Shown in pieces: positions 27,374 through 34,663 of a stretch of 64,000 bases of DNA. How positions within the stretch are numbered: the stretch's first letter is position 1; each line of letters begins with the position of its first letter. This stretch comes from Streptomyces sp. F001. Lineage in GTDB: Bacteria > Actinomycetota > Actinomycetes > Streptomycetales > Streptomycetaceae. The DNA is taken from NCBI RefSeq assembly GCF_004187715.1, contig NZ_QZWF01000008.1, forward strand, positions 186,001 to 250,000. Reading direction: 5' to 3'. The position numbers and the translations under genes are program-made. Under the pieces are notes generated by a model that saw only the letters and a program-made list of their open reading frames with translations, was not told the origin of the DNA and made no database searches.

Positions 27374-28396
27374 TCAGAGCTTGACGATCATCTTGCCGGT
27401 GTTGTCGCCGCGCAGGACGCCGAGGAAGGCCTCCAGGTTGTTCTCGATGCCCTCGACGACGGTCTCGCGGTACTTCAGGGCACCCGAGGCGACCCAGGGG
27501 CCGACCTCCTGCACGAACTGCGGCTGGAGGTCGTAGTGGTCGCCGACCAGGAAGCCCTCCATGCGGCCGCGGGTCTGGATGAGGCGGGCGAGGTTCCTCG
27601 GGCCGGGGGCGGGCTCGGTGTTGTTGTAGACGGAGATCATGCCGCAGACGGCGATCCGGCCACCCTGGTTGAGGGACCCGATGGCGGCCTCCAGGTGATC
27701 ACCACCGACGTTGTCGAAGTAGACGTCGATGCCGTCGGGCGCGGCGTCGCGGAGCTGCTCGCTCACCGACCCGTTCTTGTAGTTGAAGGCGGCGTCGAAC
27801 CCGTACTCCTCGACGAGCAGCTTGACCTTCTCGTCGGATCCGGCGGACCCGATGACCTTGGACGCCCCCTTCAGCTTGGCGATCTGCCCGACCTGGCTGC
27901 CGACAGCTCCCGCCGCGCCGGAGACGAACACGACGTCGCCCTCCTTGAAGGCGGCGGTGCGCAGCAGACCGGCGTAGGCGGTCAGGCCGGTCATACCGAG
28001 CACGCCGAGGTACGTCGACAGCGGCGCGGCGTCCGGGTCCACCTTGACGGCGTTCTTGGCGTCCACGGCGGCGTACTCGCGCCAGCCGAAGAAGTGCAGC
28101 ACATGGTCGCCGACGGCGATGCCCTCGGCGTTCGAGGCGACGACCTCGCCGACCGCGCCGCCCTGCATGACCTTGCCGAGCTCGAAGGGGGCGACGTACG
28201 ACTTGGCGGCACTCATACGGCCGCGCATGTACGGGTCCACGGAGAGGTACAGGTTCCTGACCAGCACCTGGCCCTCACCCGGCGTGGGCATGGGCGCCTC
28301 GACCAGGGCGAAGTCCTCGGGCTTGGGCCAGCCGACCGGGCGGCTGAGCAGGTGCCATTCGCGGTTGACGGCGGGGAGTGCGGGGGTGTCGGCCAT
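27374..28396 (-). CDS. NADP-dependent oxidoreductase, CurA / zeta-crystallin-like
   Basis: A 340-residue medium-chain reductase without the zinc-binding Cys residues. NAD(P) binding is at VFVSGAAGAVGSQVGQIAKL; substrate-side motifs are SVDPYMRGRMS and FFGWREYAAVD, the marks of the prostaglandin-reductase/CurA group that reduces activated double bonds. FDNVGGDHLEAAI is conserved. It is divergent from a MarR regulator with dyads between, so redox or electrophile control is likely. ATG 28396 is chosen; the frame upstream runs over the MarR gene. Confidence 0.9.
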   Translation of the reverse strand: MADTPALPAVNREWHLLSRPVGWPKPEDFALVEAPMPTPGEGQVLVRNLYLSVDPYMRGRMSAAKSYVAPFELGKVMQGGAVGEVVASNAEGIAVGDHVLHFFGWREYAAVDAKNAVKVDPDAAPLSTYLGVLGMTGLTAYAGLLRTAAFKEGDVVFVSGAAGAVGSQVGQIAKLKGASKVIGSAGSDEKVKLLVEEYGFDAAFNYKNGSVSEQLRDAAPDGIDVYFDNVGGDHLEAAIGSLNQGGRIAVCGMISVYNNTEPAPGPRNLARLIQTRGRMEGFLVGDHYDLQPQFVQEVGPWVASGALKYRETVVEGIENNLEAFLGVLRGDNTGKMIVKL

Positions 28397-28448
28397 GAGG
28401 GCGCCTTTCCTGCGGGCCACATGCGGGTGCGGCGGGCGGAGCAAATAC

Positions 28449-28486
28449 TTCAGAACCTGAAACAACAATGCTCTGGAATATTTCAG
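28449..28486. promoter_or_regulatory. MarR operator candidates
   Basis: TTCAG-AAC-CTGAA (28449-28461) and CTGGAATATTTCAG (28473-28486) are two dyads with CTGAA/TTCAG half-sites in the 120-base AT-richer divergent region. The first lies toward the oxidoreductase, the second next to the marR start. Confidence 0.6.
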
Positions 28487-28516
28487 GATGTCAAGTAACC
28501 GAGTACCCTGGAGAGC

Positions 28517-28966
28517 ATGGCCGTACCGCAGACCACCCGCCCCGATGAACTGACCATGGAGGTCGTCGACCTGATCGGCTCGGTCGTGGCCCTCTACCAC
28601 GAGGAGTACGAGGAGGCCGCCGGCGAGCACGCACTGACCGGCGCACAGGCCAAGCTGCTGAGCCTGCTGTCGCTCGAGCCGCTGCCGATGCGGAAACTCG
28701 CCCACAAGCTGAAGTGCGAGCCCTCCAACGTCACGGGCATCGTGGACCGCCTGGAGGCCCGGGGCCTGGTGGAACGCCGCCCGGACCCGGCCGACCGCCG
28801 GGTGAAGCTGGCGGTGGCGACGGACGAGGGGCGGCGGGTGGCGCGCAGTCTGCGGGAGTCACTGCGGTTCGCGCGGGAGCCGCTGGCGGGGCTGAGCGAG
28901 GAGGAGCGGCTTACCTTGCGGGATCTGCTGCGGCGAATGCTGGGGGCGGGCTCCCGCAACGGATAA
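28517..28966 (+). CDS. MarR-family regulator
   Basis: A 149-residue regulator with the winged helix LTGAQAKLLSLLSLEPLPMR, then KLAHKLKCEPSNVTGIVDRL and RRPDPADRRVKLAVAT (the wing). It has one Cys (KLKCEPS), in the recognition-helix region; a redox role is possible but speculative. It is divergent from the CurA-type reductase and probably represses it and itself. Confidence 0.88.
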   Translation: MAVPQTTRPDELTMEVVDLIGSVVALYHEEYEEAAGEHALTGAQAKLLSLLSLEPLPMRKLAHKLKCEPSNVTGIVDRLEARGLVERRPDPADRRVKLAVATDEGRRVARSLRESLRFAREPLAGLSEEERLTLRDLLRRMLGAGSRNG

Positions 28967-29093
28967 CCACGCCCTTTCATGACACCGCCATGTCTGCCTT
29001 TCCGCGGGCCAAGCGCGGTTTGCTGGTCCGGTGAAGTGCGTGGGTGTCTGTGGTTGTGCGGGTTGTTGCCGTCAGCTACTGCCGTCAGCCGGT

Positions 29094-29564
29094 TCAGCCC
29101 AGGTACGGCTTCTCGCGCTGTTCCAGGAAGTGCTGGAGCCTGAGCCGTTGGGTGTGGTGCATCGGCAGCTGCTCAATCTCTTCCGGCGGTACGAACCGGA
29201 GCTCGGTGGACTCGTCGGAGATTGCCAGCTTGCTGCCGGTGATGCGGGCGGTGAAGCAGACGTTGAACTGGCGCCGGACCTCGCCGTCCGTGTAGGCGAT
29301 GATGTGTTTCGGGTCGGTATAGGTGCCGACCAGGCCGGTGATCTCGACGTCGAGGCCGGTCTCCTCCTTGACTTCGCGGACGACCGTGCCGGGCAGGGAG
29401 TCGGTGAGGTCCATGCCGCCGCCGGGCAGTGCCCACAGGTCGTTGTCGCGTCGGCGCTGGAGGAGGATGCGCCCGCGGTCGTCGGTGACGACGGCGGAGG
29501 CGGCGACGACCATGCTGTTCGGCTTGGGCGCGCTGGGGTCGTCGTAGTACTCAGTGCGGGCCAC
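29094..29564 (-). CDS. NUDIX hydrolase
   Basis: A 156-residue protein with the Nudix box running GGGMDLTDSLPGTVVREVKE, then ETGLD. The first acidic position of the box is Asp where Glu is usual; the R-E-x-x-E-E core is intact. The C-terminal part reads ELRFVPPEEIEQLPMHH. Substrate unknown. The GTG start has a GAGGAAG site. It lies directly beside the mobile island. Confidence 0.85.
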   Translation of the reverse strand: MARTEYYDDPSAPKPNSMVVAASAVVTDDRGRILLQRRRDNDLWALPGGGMDLTDSLPGTVVREVKEETGLDVEITGLVGTYTDPKHIIAYTDGEVRRQFNVCFTARITGSKLAISDESTELRFVPPEEIEQLPMHHTQRLRLQHFLEQREKPYLG

Positions 29565-29655
29565 GGTCAGCCTTCCTCTCATACGGGGGTCGCCGTCGCC
29601 CACACGACGTCGAAGCTGTCGGCGTAGGTACCGGAAGGGCTTCCGCCTGAAACTT

Positions 29656-29676
29656 TTAAGGCGTCATCTCATGTGG
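29656..29676. repeat. Left inverted repeat of the IS5-type element
   Basis: Begins TTAAGGCGTCATCTCATGTG. It differs from the reverse complement of the right repeat at two positions only. Confidence 0.75.
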
Positions 29677-29703
29677 TGGGGGTAGGGATCCGGGATCGTT
29701 CAG

Positions 29704-30144
29704 CTACTCCGCGACGCTCGCGATGAACGTGTGGATCTCGGCAGTGAGGTTGCGCATGCCCTCTCCCGCCACGTGCACCGTGGTGGTCTCGAACTGCCAT
29801 TCCTCCGAGGGTGCCCGGTCGCGGATCCCCCAGGTCAGTCGGACGTGGCCACCAGGGTGGTGTTCCGCTGAGAGAGTCAGGTCGTAGCAGAGGGAGTGCC
29901 ACGTGCGCGCTCCTTCCCAGCCCCGGAAGTCTTCGGCAAGTGAGGCGAGGAAGGTGTCGAGACCGTCGCCGTCCCAGGTCACCACCGAGGTCTCGACACT
30001 TCCCCAGGGTCCGCGGGCCCTGATGAGGAAGTCGAGTGTTGGTTCGTCCTCGTACCGCCGGGTCGGCTCCGAGAGCAGTAGGCACGCGGGCCCGGAGTCC
30101 CCCACCTGGACCATAGGGCGGCCGGAATCGTCGTAGTCGATCAC
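29704..30144 (-). CDS. DUF6228-like protein, passenger in the IS element
   Basis: A 146-residue acidic protein without signal peptide or catalytic motif; it contains TLDFLIRARGPWGSVETSVV and HSLCYDLTLSAEHHPGGHVR, a beta-sandwich-like pattern I associate with the Streptomyces DUF6228 family. That family often looks like immunity or accessory proteins, but its function is unknown. It lies between the left inverted repeat and the transposase, and is transcribed away from it. Its codon use is like the chromosome. Confidence 0.65.
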   Translation of the reverse strand: MIDYDDSGRPMVQVGDSGPACLLLSEPTRRYEDEPTLDFLIRARGPWGSVETSVVTWDGDGLDTFLASLAEDFRGWEGARTWHSLCYDLTLSAEHHPGGHVRLTWGIRDRAPSEEWQFETTTVHVAGEGMRNLTAEIHTFIASVAE

Positions 30145-30236
30145 GCGGTCAGGTTAGAAGACCGGGCTGGGCAGCCGTCGCGCTCCCAGCTGGGGCCGGC
30201 ATCGGACGTAGCCGCTTTGAGGCATGATCGCCAGCT

Positions 30237-30599
30237 ATGGCTGTGGATCTTGAGCGTGATCTCGTTCCTGACGGGCTGTGGGAGATTGCGGCGCCGCTGA
30301 TACCGCCGTTCAAGCCACGTCGACAGGGCGGTGGAACGGCTCCGGTGGCGGACCGGAAAGTGTTCTGCGCGATCGTGTACGCGCTGACCACATCGTGTGC
30401 TTGGCGTCGCTTGCCGCCCTGCTTCGGCGTGAGTCCGGCCACTGCGCACCGCCGGTTTGCTGCCTGGACAAGGGCTGGCTTGTGGCGGCGCCTCCACAAC
30501 GAAGTCCTTGACCGGCTGGGTGCCGCAGGGGTGATCGACTGGTCCGCTACTCTGGTCGACTCTGCCTCGGTCCGGGCGAAAAGGGGGGCCAGCTCGTAG
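30237..30599 (+). CDS. IS5-type transposase, orfA part
   Basis: A 120-residue first frame, the N-terminal DUF4096-like HTH of IS5 (IS427 group) transposases: LVPDGLWEIAAPLIPPFKPR, then YALTTSCAWRRLPPCFGVSP. It ends with the first catalytic Asp region (ATLVDSASVRAK). A -1 shift at the A4G6 run (about 30579-30588) would continue into orfB. In this family such shifts are normal and programmed. It starts at ATG 30237. Confidence 0.85.
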   Translation: MAVDLERDLVPDGLWEIAAPLIPPFKPRRQGGGTAPVADRKVFCAIVYALTTSCAWRRLPPCFGVSPATAHRRFAAWTRAGLWRRLHNEVLDRLGAAGVIDWSATLVDSASVRAKRGASS

Positions 30600-30927
30600 G
30601 GCCGAATCCGGTCGACCAGGGCAAACCCGGCGCAAAGATCCACATCCTGACTGACGCCCAGGGCCTACCGTTGGTCACCGCGGTCTCTGCCACGAACACC
30701 CACGACAGCCTTGCTCTCAAGCCTTTGGTCATGGCTCTCCCCGCCGTGCGCTCGCGGCGCGGACCCCGACGCCGCAGACCCGCCAAACTCCGCGCAGACA
30801 AAGGGTACGACTACCCGGAGATCCGCCACTGGTTGCGGAACCGGAACATCACACCCAAGATCGCGCGACGTGGCGTCGAGTCGAGCGAACGCCTGGGCCG
30901 TTACCGCTGGAAAGTCGAACGCAGTAT
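30583..30927 (+). CDS. IS5-type transposase, orfB 5' exon
   Basis: The -1 frame continues the transposase: GPNPVDQGKPGAKIHILTDA, then LRADKGYDYPEIRHWLRNRN with the second catalytic Asp. The frame reaches the conserved YRWKVERS, where the family continues with a Trp-Leu and the third acidic residue region. Instead, after base 30927 a group II intron begins with GTGCG. It has no start codon of its own and depends on frameshifting from orfA. Confidence 0.85.
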
Positions 30928-31542
30928 GTGCGCCACGAGGCGCTCGTGCGCCGTGAGGCGCGGTGAATCGAAGGAGGTGCAAGACCTCCTCGCCAGGCTG
31001 TCGCAGCAGCCTGGTGGGAGCTGAGCGCAGTCCGACCCGGGAGGCGCCGGGGAGGGCGGGAAGCAGCGCTGACAAAGCCGGGACTGCCCGGAACTACCAG
31101 ACGGGCCGGGTCCGGCGAGCGAGATCAGAGGGGCGTACGAGAGGAACAGTGTAAAGCTCCGTAAGCGTGGCACCGGCTCAAATCTGGTGGATATGGGCCG
31201 GGTTGCAGTGCACAGTCCGTTCGCTGAACGGACTGACTCCGTAACCGACTTGGCGTGTCGGTGGGGAGGCCACGGTGAAAGCCTGCGGCGTAACCGTGGC
31301 GATGCTGCCGGGGCAAAGCTGGGCGCCGGACTGATCGATCGATTCACCGTGAACACGGGAACCGTCCCACGTCGTTCCCCGGGCCCGGAATCCATCCGGG
31401 CCGGTGGGATAGATACGTCGTCTGTCGAAGGCGCGGGACGGGGCGGAGGCCCCGTAGTAGTCCGAGCGGACGAGAGGTCCGTGCATGGCGAAGGGGGCCA
31501 GCAAGTCGGCAGTAAGGACGCTGGAATGCCGGGAGGCCGTTG

Positions 31543-32961
31543 GTGAATACCGACGAACTGGAATACGTCTTACTCAAGGCGGAACGCCGGGTACTGGAAA
31601 TCCAGACCAAGCTGCACCGTTGGGCCAGTGATGACCCTCATCGCAGGTTCGATGATCTGTACAACCTCGCCACGGACCCGGGCTTCCTGCTGGTGGCCTG
31701 GGACCGGGTGCGGAACAACAAGGGCGCGCGCACGGCGGGAGTGGACGGCGAGACCGCCTACTACATTGAGTCCGTGCGCGGGCTGGAAGGGTTCCTTTCG
31801 GAACTGCGGGAAGACCTCAAAGCCCGCACTTTCCGGCCTCTACCGGCTCGGCGGCGCGCGATTCCCAAGGCTGGCGGCAAGGTCCGCTATCTGGGGATCG
31901 CAACCATCCGTGACCGGGTCGCTCAGGCGTCCTTGAAACTGGTGTTGGAGCCAATTTTCGAGGCGGATTTTCTCCCGTGTTCCTACGGATTCCGCCCGAA
32001 TCGCCGGGCTCACGATGCGGTGGCTGAGGTGCATCATTTCGCATCCCGCTCGTATGAGTGGATTGTTGAGGGTGACATCAAAGCCTGCTTCGACGAAATC
32101 TCGCACTCCGCTCTCATGGACCGGGTGCGGGAACGTGTCGGAGACAAACGCGTCCTGGATCTGGTGAAGGCGTTCCTTAAAGCGGGCATCCTCGATGAGG
32201 ACGGCTCCCTGGTGGATACCAACGCCGGGACTCCGCAAGGGTCGATTCTTTCCCCGTTGCTGAGCAATGTGGCTCTCTCGGTCCTGGACGAGCATATCGC
32301 CCAAGGTCCGGGCGGCCCCGGAGCCAGCCCGTATGGAAGGGCAAAGCGGCGCCGTCAAGGTCTGCCCAACTATCGCCTCGTGCGGTACGCGGACGACTGG
32401 TGCCTGCTCATTTCTGGCACCGAAGCGCATGCCGAATCCCTGCGGGAAGAAATCGCCGGGGTCCTCTCCGAGATGGGCCTGCGCCTGTCTCCAGAGAAGA
32501 CCCTGATCACCCATATCGACGAGGGCCTCGTCTTCCTCGGCTGGTGCATCCAGCGCCACCGGAAGCGAGGCACCGGCAAACGGTACGTCTACGTCTATCC
32601 GGCCAAGAAGGCCCTGGCGGCCGTCATGGCCAAAGTGAAGACGATCTGCCGGCGGAGCATGAACCTGTCGCTCGAAGACCTACTGCGTCAGCTCAACCGG
32701 ATGCTGCGGGGCTGGACCGCGTACTTCAAGTACGGATGCTCGAACGCGACTTTCAGCTATCTGAGGGCCTACCTCTGGAAAGAGATCATCAGATGGCAGG
32801 AGCGCAAGCACAAGCGCGTGCCTTGGAAGGTACTGCGCCGACGCTACGGCATCTGGCCCGCCGAGGGCGGGATGGAACTGTTCGATCCGGCAAGGGTGAG
32901 CGCCAAGCGCTACTACTACCGGGGAACACGCATCCCGACACCATGGCCGAGCACGGCATGA
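31543..32961 (+). CDS. ltrA: Group II intron reverse transcriptase/maturase
   Basis: A 472-residue intron-encoded protein. RT motifs are in order: RPLPARRRAIPKAGGKVRYL (RT1-2), SYGFRPNRRAHDAV, WIVEGDIKACFDEISHSALM, GTPQGSILSPLLSNVAL and the catalytic YADDW at about 282-286. The maturase (X) domain is LEDLLRQLNRMLRGWTAYFK. The C-terminus ends soon after and lacks an HNH endonuclease domain. GTG 31543 is chosen; TTG 31540 is also open. The frame is complete, so the maturase could act on its own intron and perhaps on the ORF-less one. Confidence 0.93.
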   Translation: MNTDELEYVLLKAERRVLEIQTKLHRWASDDPHRRFDDLYNLATDPGFLLVAWDRVRNNKGARTAGVDGETAYYIESVRGLEGFLSELREDLKARTFRPLPARRRAIPKAGGKVRYLGIATIRDRVAQASLKLVLEPIFEADFLPCSYGFRPNRRAHDAVAEVHHFASRSYEWIVEGDIKACFDEISHSALMDRVRERVGDKRVLDLVKAFLKAGILDEDGSLVDTNAGTPQGSILSPLLSNVALSVLDEHIAQGPGGPGASPYGRAKRRRQGLPNYRLVRYADDWCLLISGTEAHAESLREEIAGVLSEMGLRLSPEKTLITHIDEGLVFLGWCIQRHRKRGTGKRYVYVYPAKKALAAVMAKVKTICRRSMNLSLEDLLRQLNRMLRGWTAYFKYGCSNATFSYLRAYLWKEIIRWQERKHKRVPWKVLRRRYGIWPAEGGMELFDPARVSAKRYYYRGTRIPTPWPSTA

Positions 32962-32990
32962 AGTGAACACCGACTCACGGGACTTGTGGA

Positions 32991-33087
32991 GAGCCCGGTG
33001 CGCTTAGCGGCGCACGCCGGGTTCGGGAGGCGACCCGGAGAAACGGGCTGGTCGAGAGGCCAGTACCGCGCTCCGGGTCGACCTCAC
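32991..33087 (+). ncRNA. Group II domains V and VI, first (RT-bearing) copy
   Basis: Domain V begins GAGCCCGGTGCGC and closes with GCGCACGCCGGGTTC (to 33024), keeping the AGC triad, but its loop (UUAG) is not the usual GNRA type. Domain VI is a clear stem: GAGGCGACCCGGAG (33027-33040) pairs with CTCCGGGTCG-A-CCTC (33071-33085), leaving A33081 bulged as the branch-point, and ends in AC at 33086-33087. Confidence 0.85.
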
Positions 33088-33674
33088 TGTTTGTATCCCC
33101 GGCTCAGCCGGGAGGAACTCGGAAGGAGGTTCCTGGGCCGGATGACTTACCTGGATCCGAAAGGTGAAGGGGACAACAGCATGTCAGCAAACCAGCAGCT
33201 GGGCTCAGTTGTCGGAGACAGGGTGCTGGGAGGCCCGCGCGATATGGCGAAGACTGGATTGTTTGAAGCCCAATCTCCAGCAGATGCAAGTTCTCATCCG
33301 CCGGAAGGACAGCTGAAACCGGCGTCGCGCCCTGCACGGGGTTCGATTGTGCCCCCGTGCACCTCCGGGGTGCGGAGCGATGCCCAGCGAGGGCATTCAA
33401 GGAGATGAGTGGGACGCCTAACTCGCGCTAGAACGTACAGCAGAGACGAACGTGGGATCGCCTACGGGACGCGAGTCCTATGGCGACGGAGGCCCCGTAG
33501 TAGTCGCCGGAGTAACGACCGGCCAGGGAGGACGGGAAAGCCGTCCACATCGGGCGAAGGGGGCCAGGTGACTCGGACACATCAGACCCGGGAGGTATGC
33601 GAAATGCAGATCGCCGCAACGGTGTTGTGCGTCCTGCGCGAGCAGCCTGAATCGCTCACGCCGTAGTCACTGGA
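33088..33674 (+). other. ORF-less group II intron body lacking its 5' end
   Basis: This stretch has no long reading frame. It contains domain I-type segments (TGCTGGGAGGCC, compare GTGGGGAGGCC at 31260), a domain III copy at 33488-33505 and a small domain IV closed by GTGACT/AGTCAC (33568-33669) that holds only a 20-codon frame. It is the missing middle of the second intron. Confidence 0.7.
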
Positions 33675-33772
33675 GAGCCGGATGATCGGGAAACCATCAC
33701 GTCCGGTTCGGCGGGAGGCCGCGCGGAAAAGGACCTGCCACGGCAGACACCTCGCCGCGCGGCCGACCCAAC
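33675..33772 (+). ncRNA. Group II domains V and VI, second (ORF-less) copy
   Basis: Domain V (33675-33709) begins GAGCCGGATGATCGG and has the GAAA loop and the CACG bulge typical of bacterial introns. Domain VI pairs GGCCGCGCGG (33717-33726) with CCGCGCGGCC and leaves GA-CCC-AAC before the exon. The bases after 33772 are exon 2 of the transposase. Confidence 0.85.
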
Positions 33773-33899
33773 CTCCTGGCTGTTCAGCTACCGGCGCCTG
33801 AGCATCCGCTACGAACGCGAAAGCCGACACTTCGCCGCCTTCCTCAGCCTTGCCGCCACCCTGATCTGCTACAAGCGGCTTGCCAAACTCGCCACGTGA
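33773..33899 (+). CDS. IS5-type transposase, orfB 3' exon
   Basis: The last 41 codons of the transposase: SWLFSYRRLSIRYERESRHF, with the third catalytic acid in the ERES helix, and ending TLICYKRLAKLAT. The stop lies in the right inverted repeat. It is only in frame with exon 1 if 30928-33772 is removed. Confidence 0.85.
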
Positions 33900-33912
33900 G
33901 ATGACGTCTTAA
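33892..33912. repeat. Right inverted repeat of the IS5-type element
   Basis: Reads CCACGTGAGATGACGTCTTA plus one A; 19 of 21 bases match the inverted left end. It contains the transposase stop. Confidence 0.75.
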
Positions 33913-34010
33913 CCGTGGACAACTCCTCAAGGAGCCGAAAATGCTCTCGTGAGATGTTTCTTTCCGCCATCCACTGGACCGCTCGCTCTACCCAGTGGCC
34001 GCTTCGACTC

Positions 34011-34037
34011 CTAATACTCCAGCTGTAGATCGTGATC
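34011..34037. repeat. Left copy of a second 27-bp inverted repeat
   Basis: Begins CTAATACTCCAGCTGTAGAT and matches the inverted copy at 36562-36588 at 24 of 27 positions. The two copies point inward and bound 2.58 kb holding a flavin-oxidase-fold gene, an IS701 transposase and a MazF-like gene. The element family is not recognised. Confidence 0.65.
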
Positions 34038-34067
34038 CGAGAGAGGCGCGTCGGCGAGGGACGGCCG

Positions 34068-34529
34068 TTATTCCAGCCACATTCCGTCGCGCATGATGAC
34101 TCTCCCCCGTAGTTCCGGCTCGCCGCGCCAAGCGCGCACAGTCCTCGGGGCCACGCGTACATACAGAAAGGAACCCTCTTCCACGCGCGGATCCCACCCG
34201 AACTTGTCGGCGAAGGCCTCCGCTGCGTCTCCGGGCACCTCCTGGTCCGGGAAGCACTCCGCCTCCCCCTGGAGGAGCACCACGTCGAAGGTGTCCGGTA
34301 GCGCCAGGCGCACGCGCGGCTCTTTGCGGACGTTCCGCGCAGTCACGGAAGTGGCGCTGGTGCACATCCACACTGCTCGCCCATCCCACAAGAACCACAG
34401 CGGCACCTGGTGGGGCCCGTGATCAGGGTGAGCCGTCGACACCCATACATCCCGCTCGGTAACGAGCCGCTCCAGAGCGTCGCACATACGCTCCGCCGTC
34501 TGGCGGCGAACGATTCCCGTGGTCTCCAT
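34068..34529 (-). CDS. Pyridoxamine 5'-phosphate-oxidase-fold protein
   Basis: A 153-residue split-barrel protein of the flavin/F420-binding oxidase group: PHQVPLWFLWDGRAVWMCTS, then ARNVRKEPRVRLALPDTFDV. The C-terminal part, FLYVRVAPRTVRAWRGEPEL, fits the F420-dependent subgroup common in actinobacteria. Whether it uses FMN or F420 is not clear. It lies between the first IS element and an IS701 transposase and inside the second repeat pair. Confidence 0.8.
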   Translation of the reverse strand: METTGIVRRQTAERMCDALERLVTERDVWVSTAHPDHGPHQVPLWFLWDGRAVWMCTSATSVTARNVRKEPRVRLALPDTFDVVLLQGEAECFPDQEVPGDAAEAFADKFGWDPRVEEGSFLYVRVAPRTVRAWRGEPELRGRVIMRDGMWLE

Positions 34530-34663
34530 GAGGACCGACCCTAGCCAGCAGGCGCGAAGCGCGCCTGAGGCGCAGGACCTACTCCCAGCGACCGATGAAC
34601 CCCTCAGCTTTTGGCTGGGGGCGACCCACTTCGGTGCTCAGGGTGGCCAGCTGAAGTGCTCAG

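Larger units (their letters stand above)
30928..33772 (+). mobile_element. Composite group II intron inserted in the IS5 transposase
   Basis: The 5' end GTGCGCC and the 3' end ...CCAAC fit group II boundaries. Joining 30927 to 33773 restores ...VERSI-SWLFSYRRL in frame, the family consensus. Inside are two copies of a domain III-type segment, GGAGGCCCCGTAGTAGTC (31445-31462 and 33488-33505, identical), two of GGCGAAGGGGGCCAG (31488-31502 and 33553-33567), and two domain V/VI units. Only one 5' domain I start is visible. The part from 33088 begins at a place matching about 31160 of the first copy (CCGGCTCA ... GGGCCGG). I read this as an intron in intron (twintron) that lost one 5' segment. 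Confidence 0.85.
29656..33912. mobile_element. IS5-type element bounded by 21-bp inverted repeats, carrying a passenger gene and a group II intron
   Basis: Inverted repeats at 29656-29676 and 33892-33912 match at 19 of 21 positions and enclose a leftward DUF6228 gene and a rightward IS5-type transposase. The right repeat includes the transposase stop codon, as is normal for this family. No second left repeat is visible between the passenger gene and the transposase, so the passenger appears to be inside the element. TTAA is found at both outer ends, consistent with a short target duplication but also part of the repeat itself. The element is 4.26 kb because of the intron; without it about 1.4 kb. 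Confidence 0.7.

Noticed and set aside
31017..31130. Possible second intron 5' start between 30950 and 31450
   Set aside because: I looked for another GTGYG followed by a domain I-type hairpin and found none convincing; GTGTAAAG at 31150 and GTGTCGG at 31255 lack the expected following helix.
30928..33772. CRISPR array or retron in the repeat-rich intron area
   Set aside because: The repeats are two intron domain copies, not regularly spaced direct repeats, and the RT has group II maturase motifs, not retron ones.
34597..34621. Hairpin CCCCTCAGC...GCTGGGGG near the IS701 3' side as an IS end
   Set aside because: It is more like a weak terminator; no matching inverted copy on the other side of the transposase.
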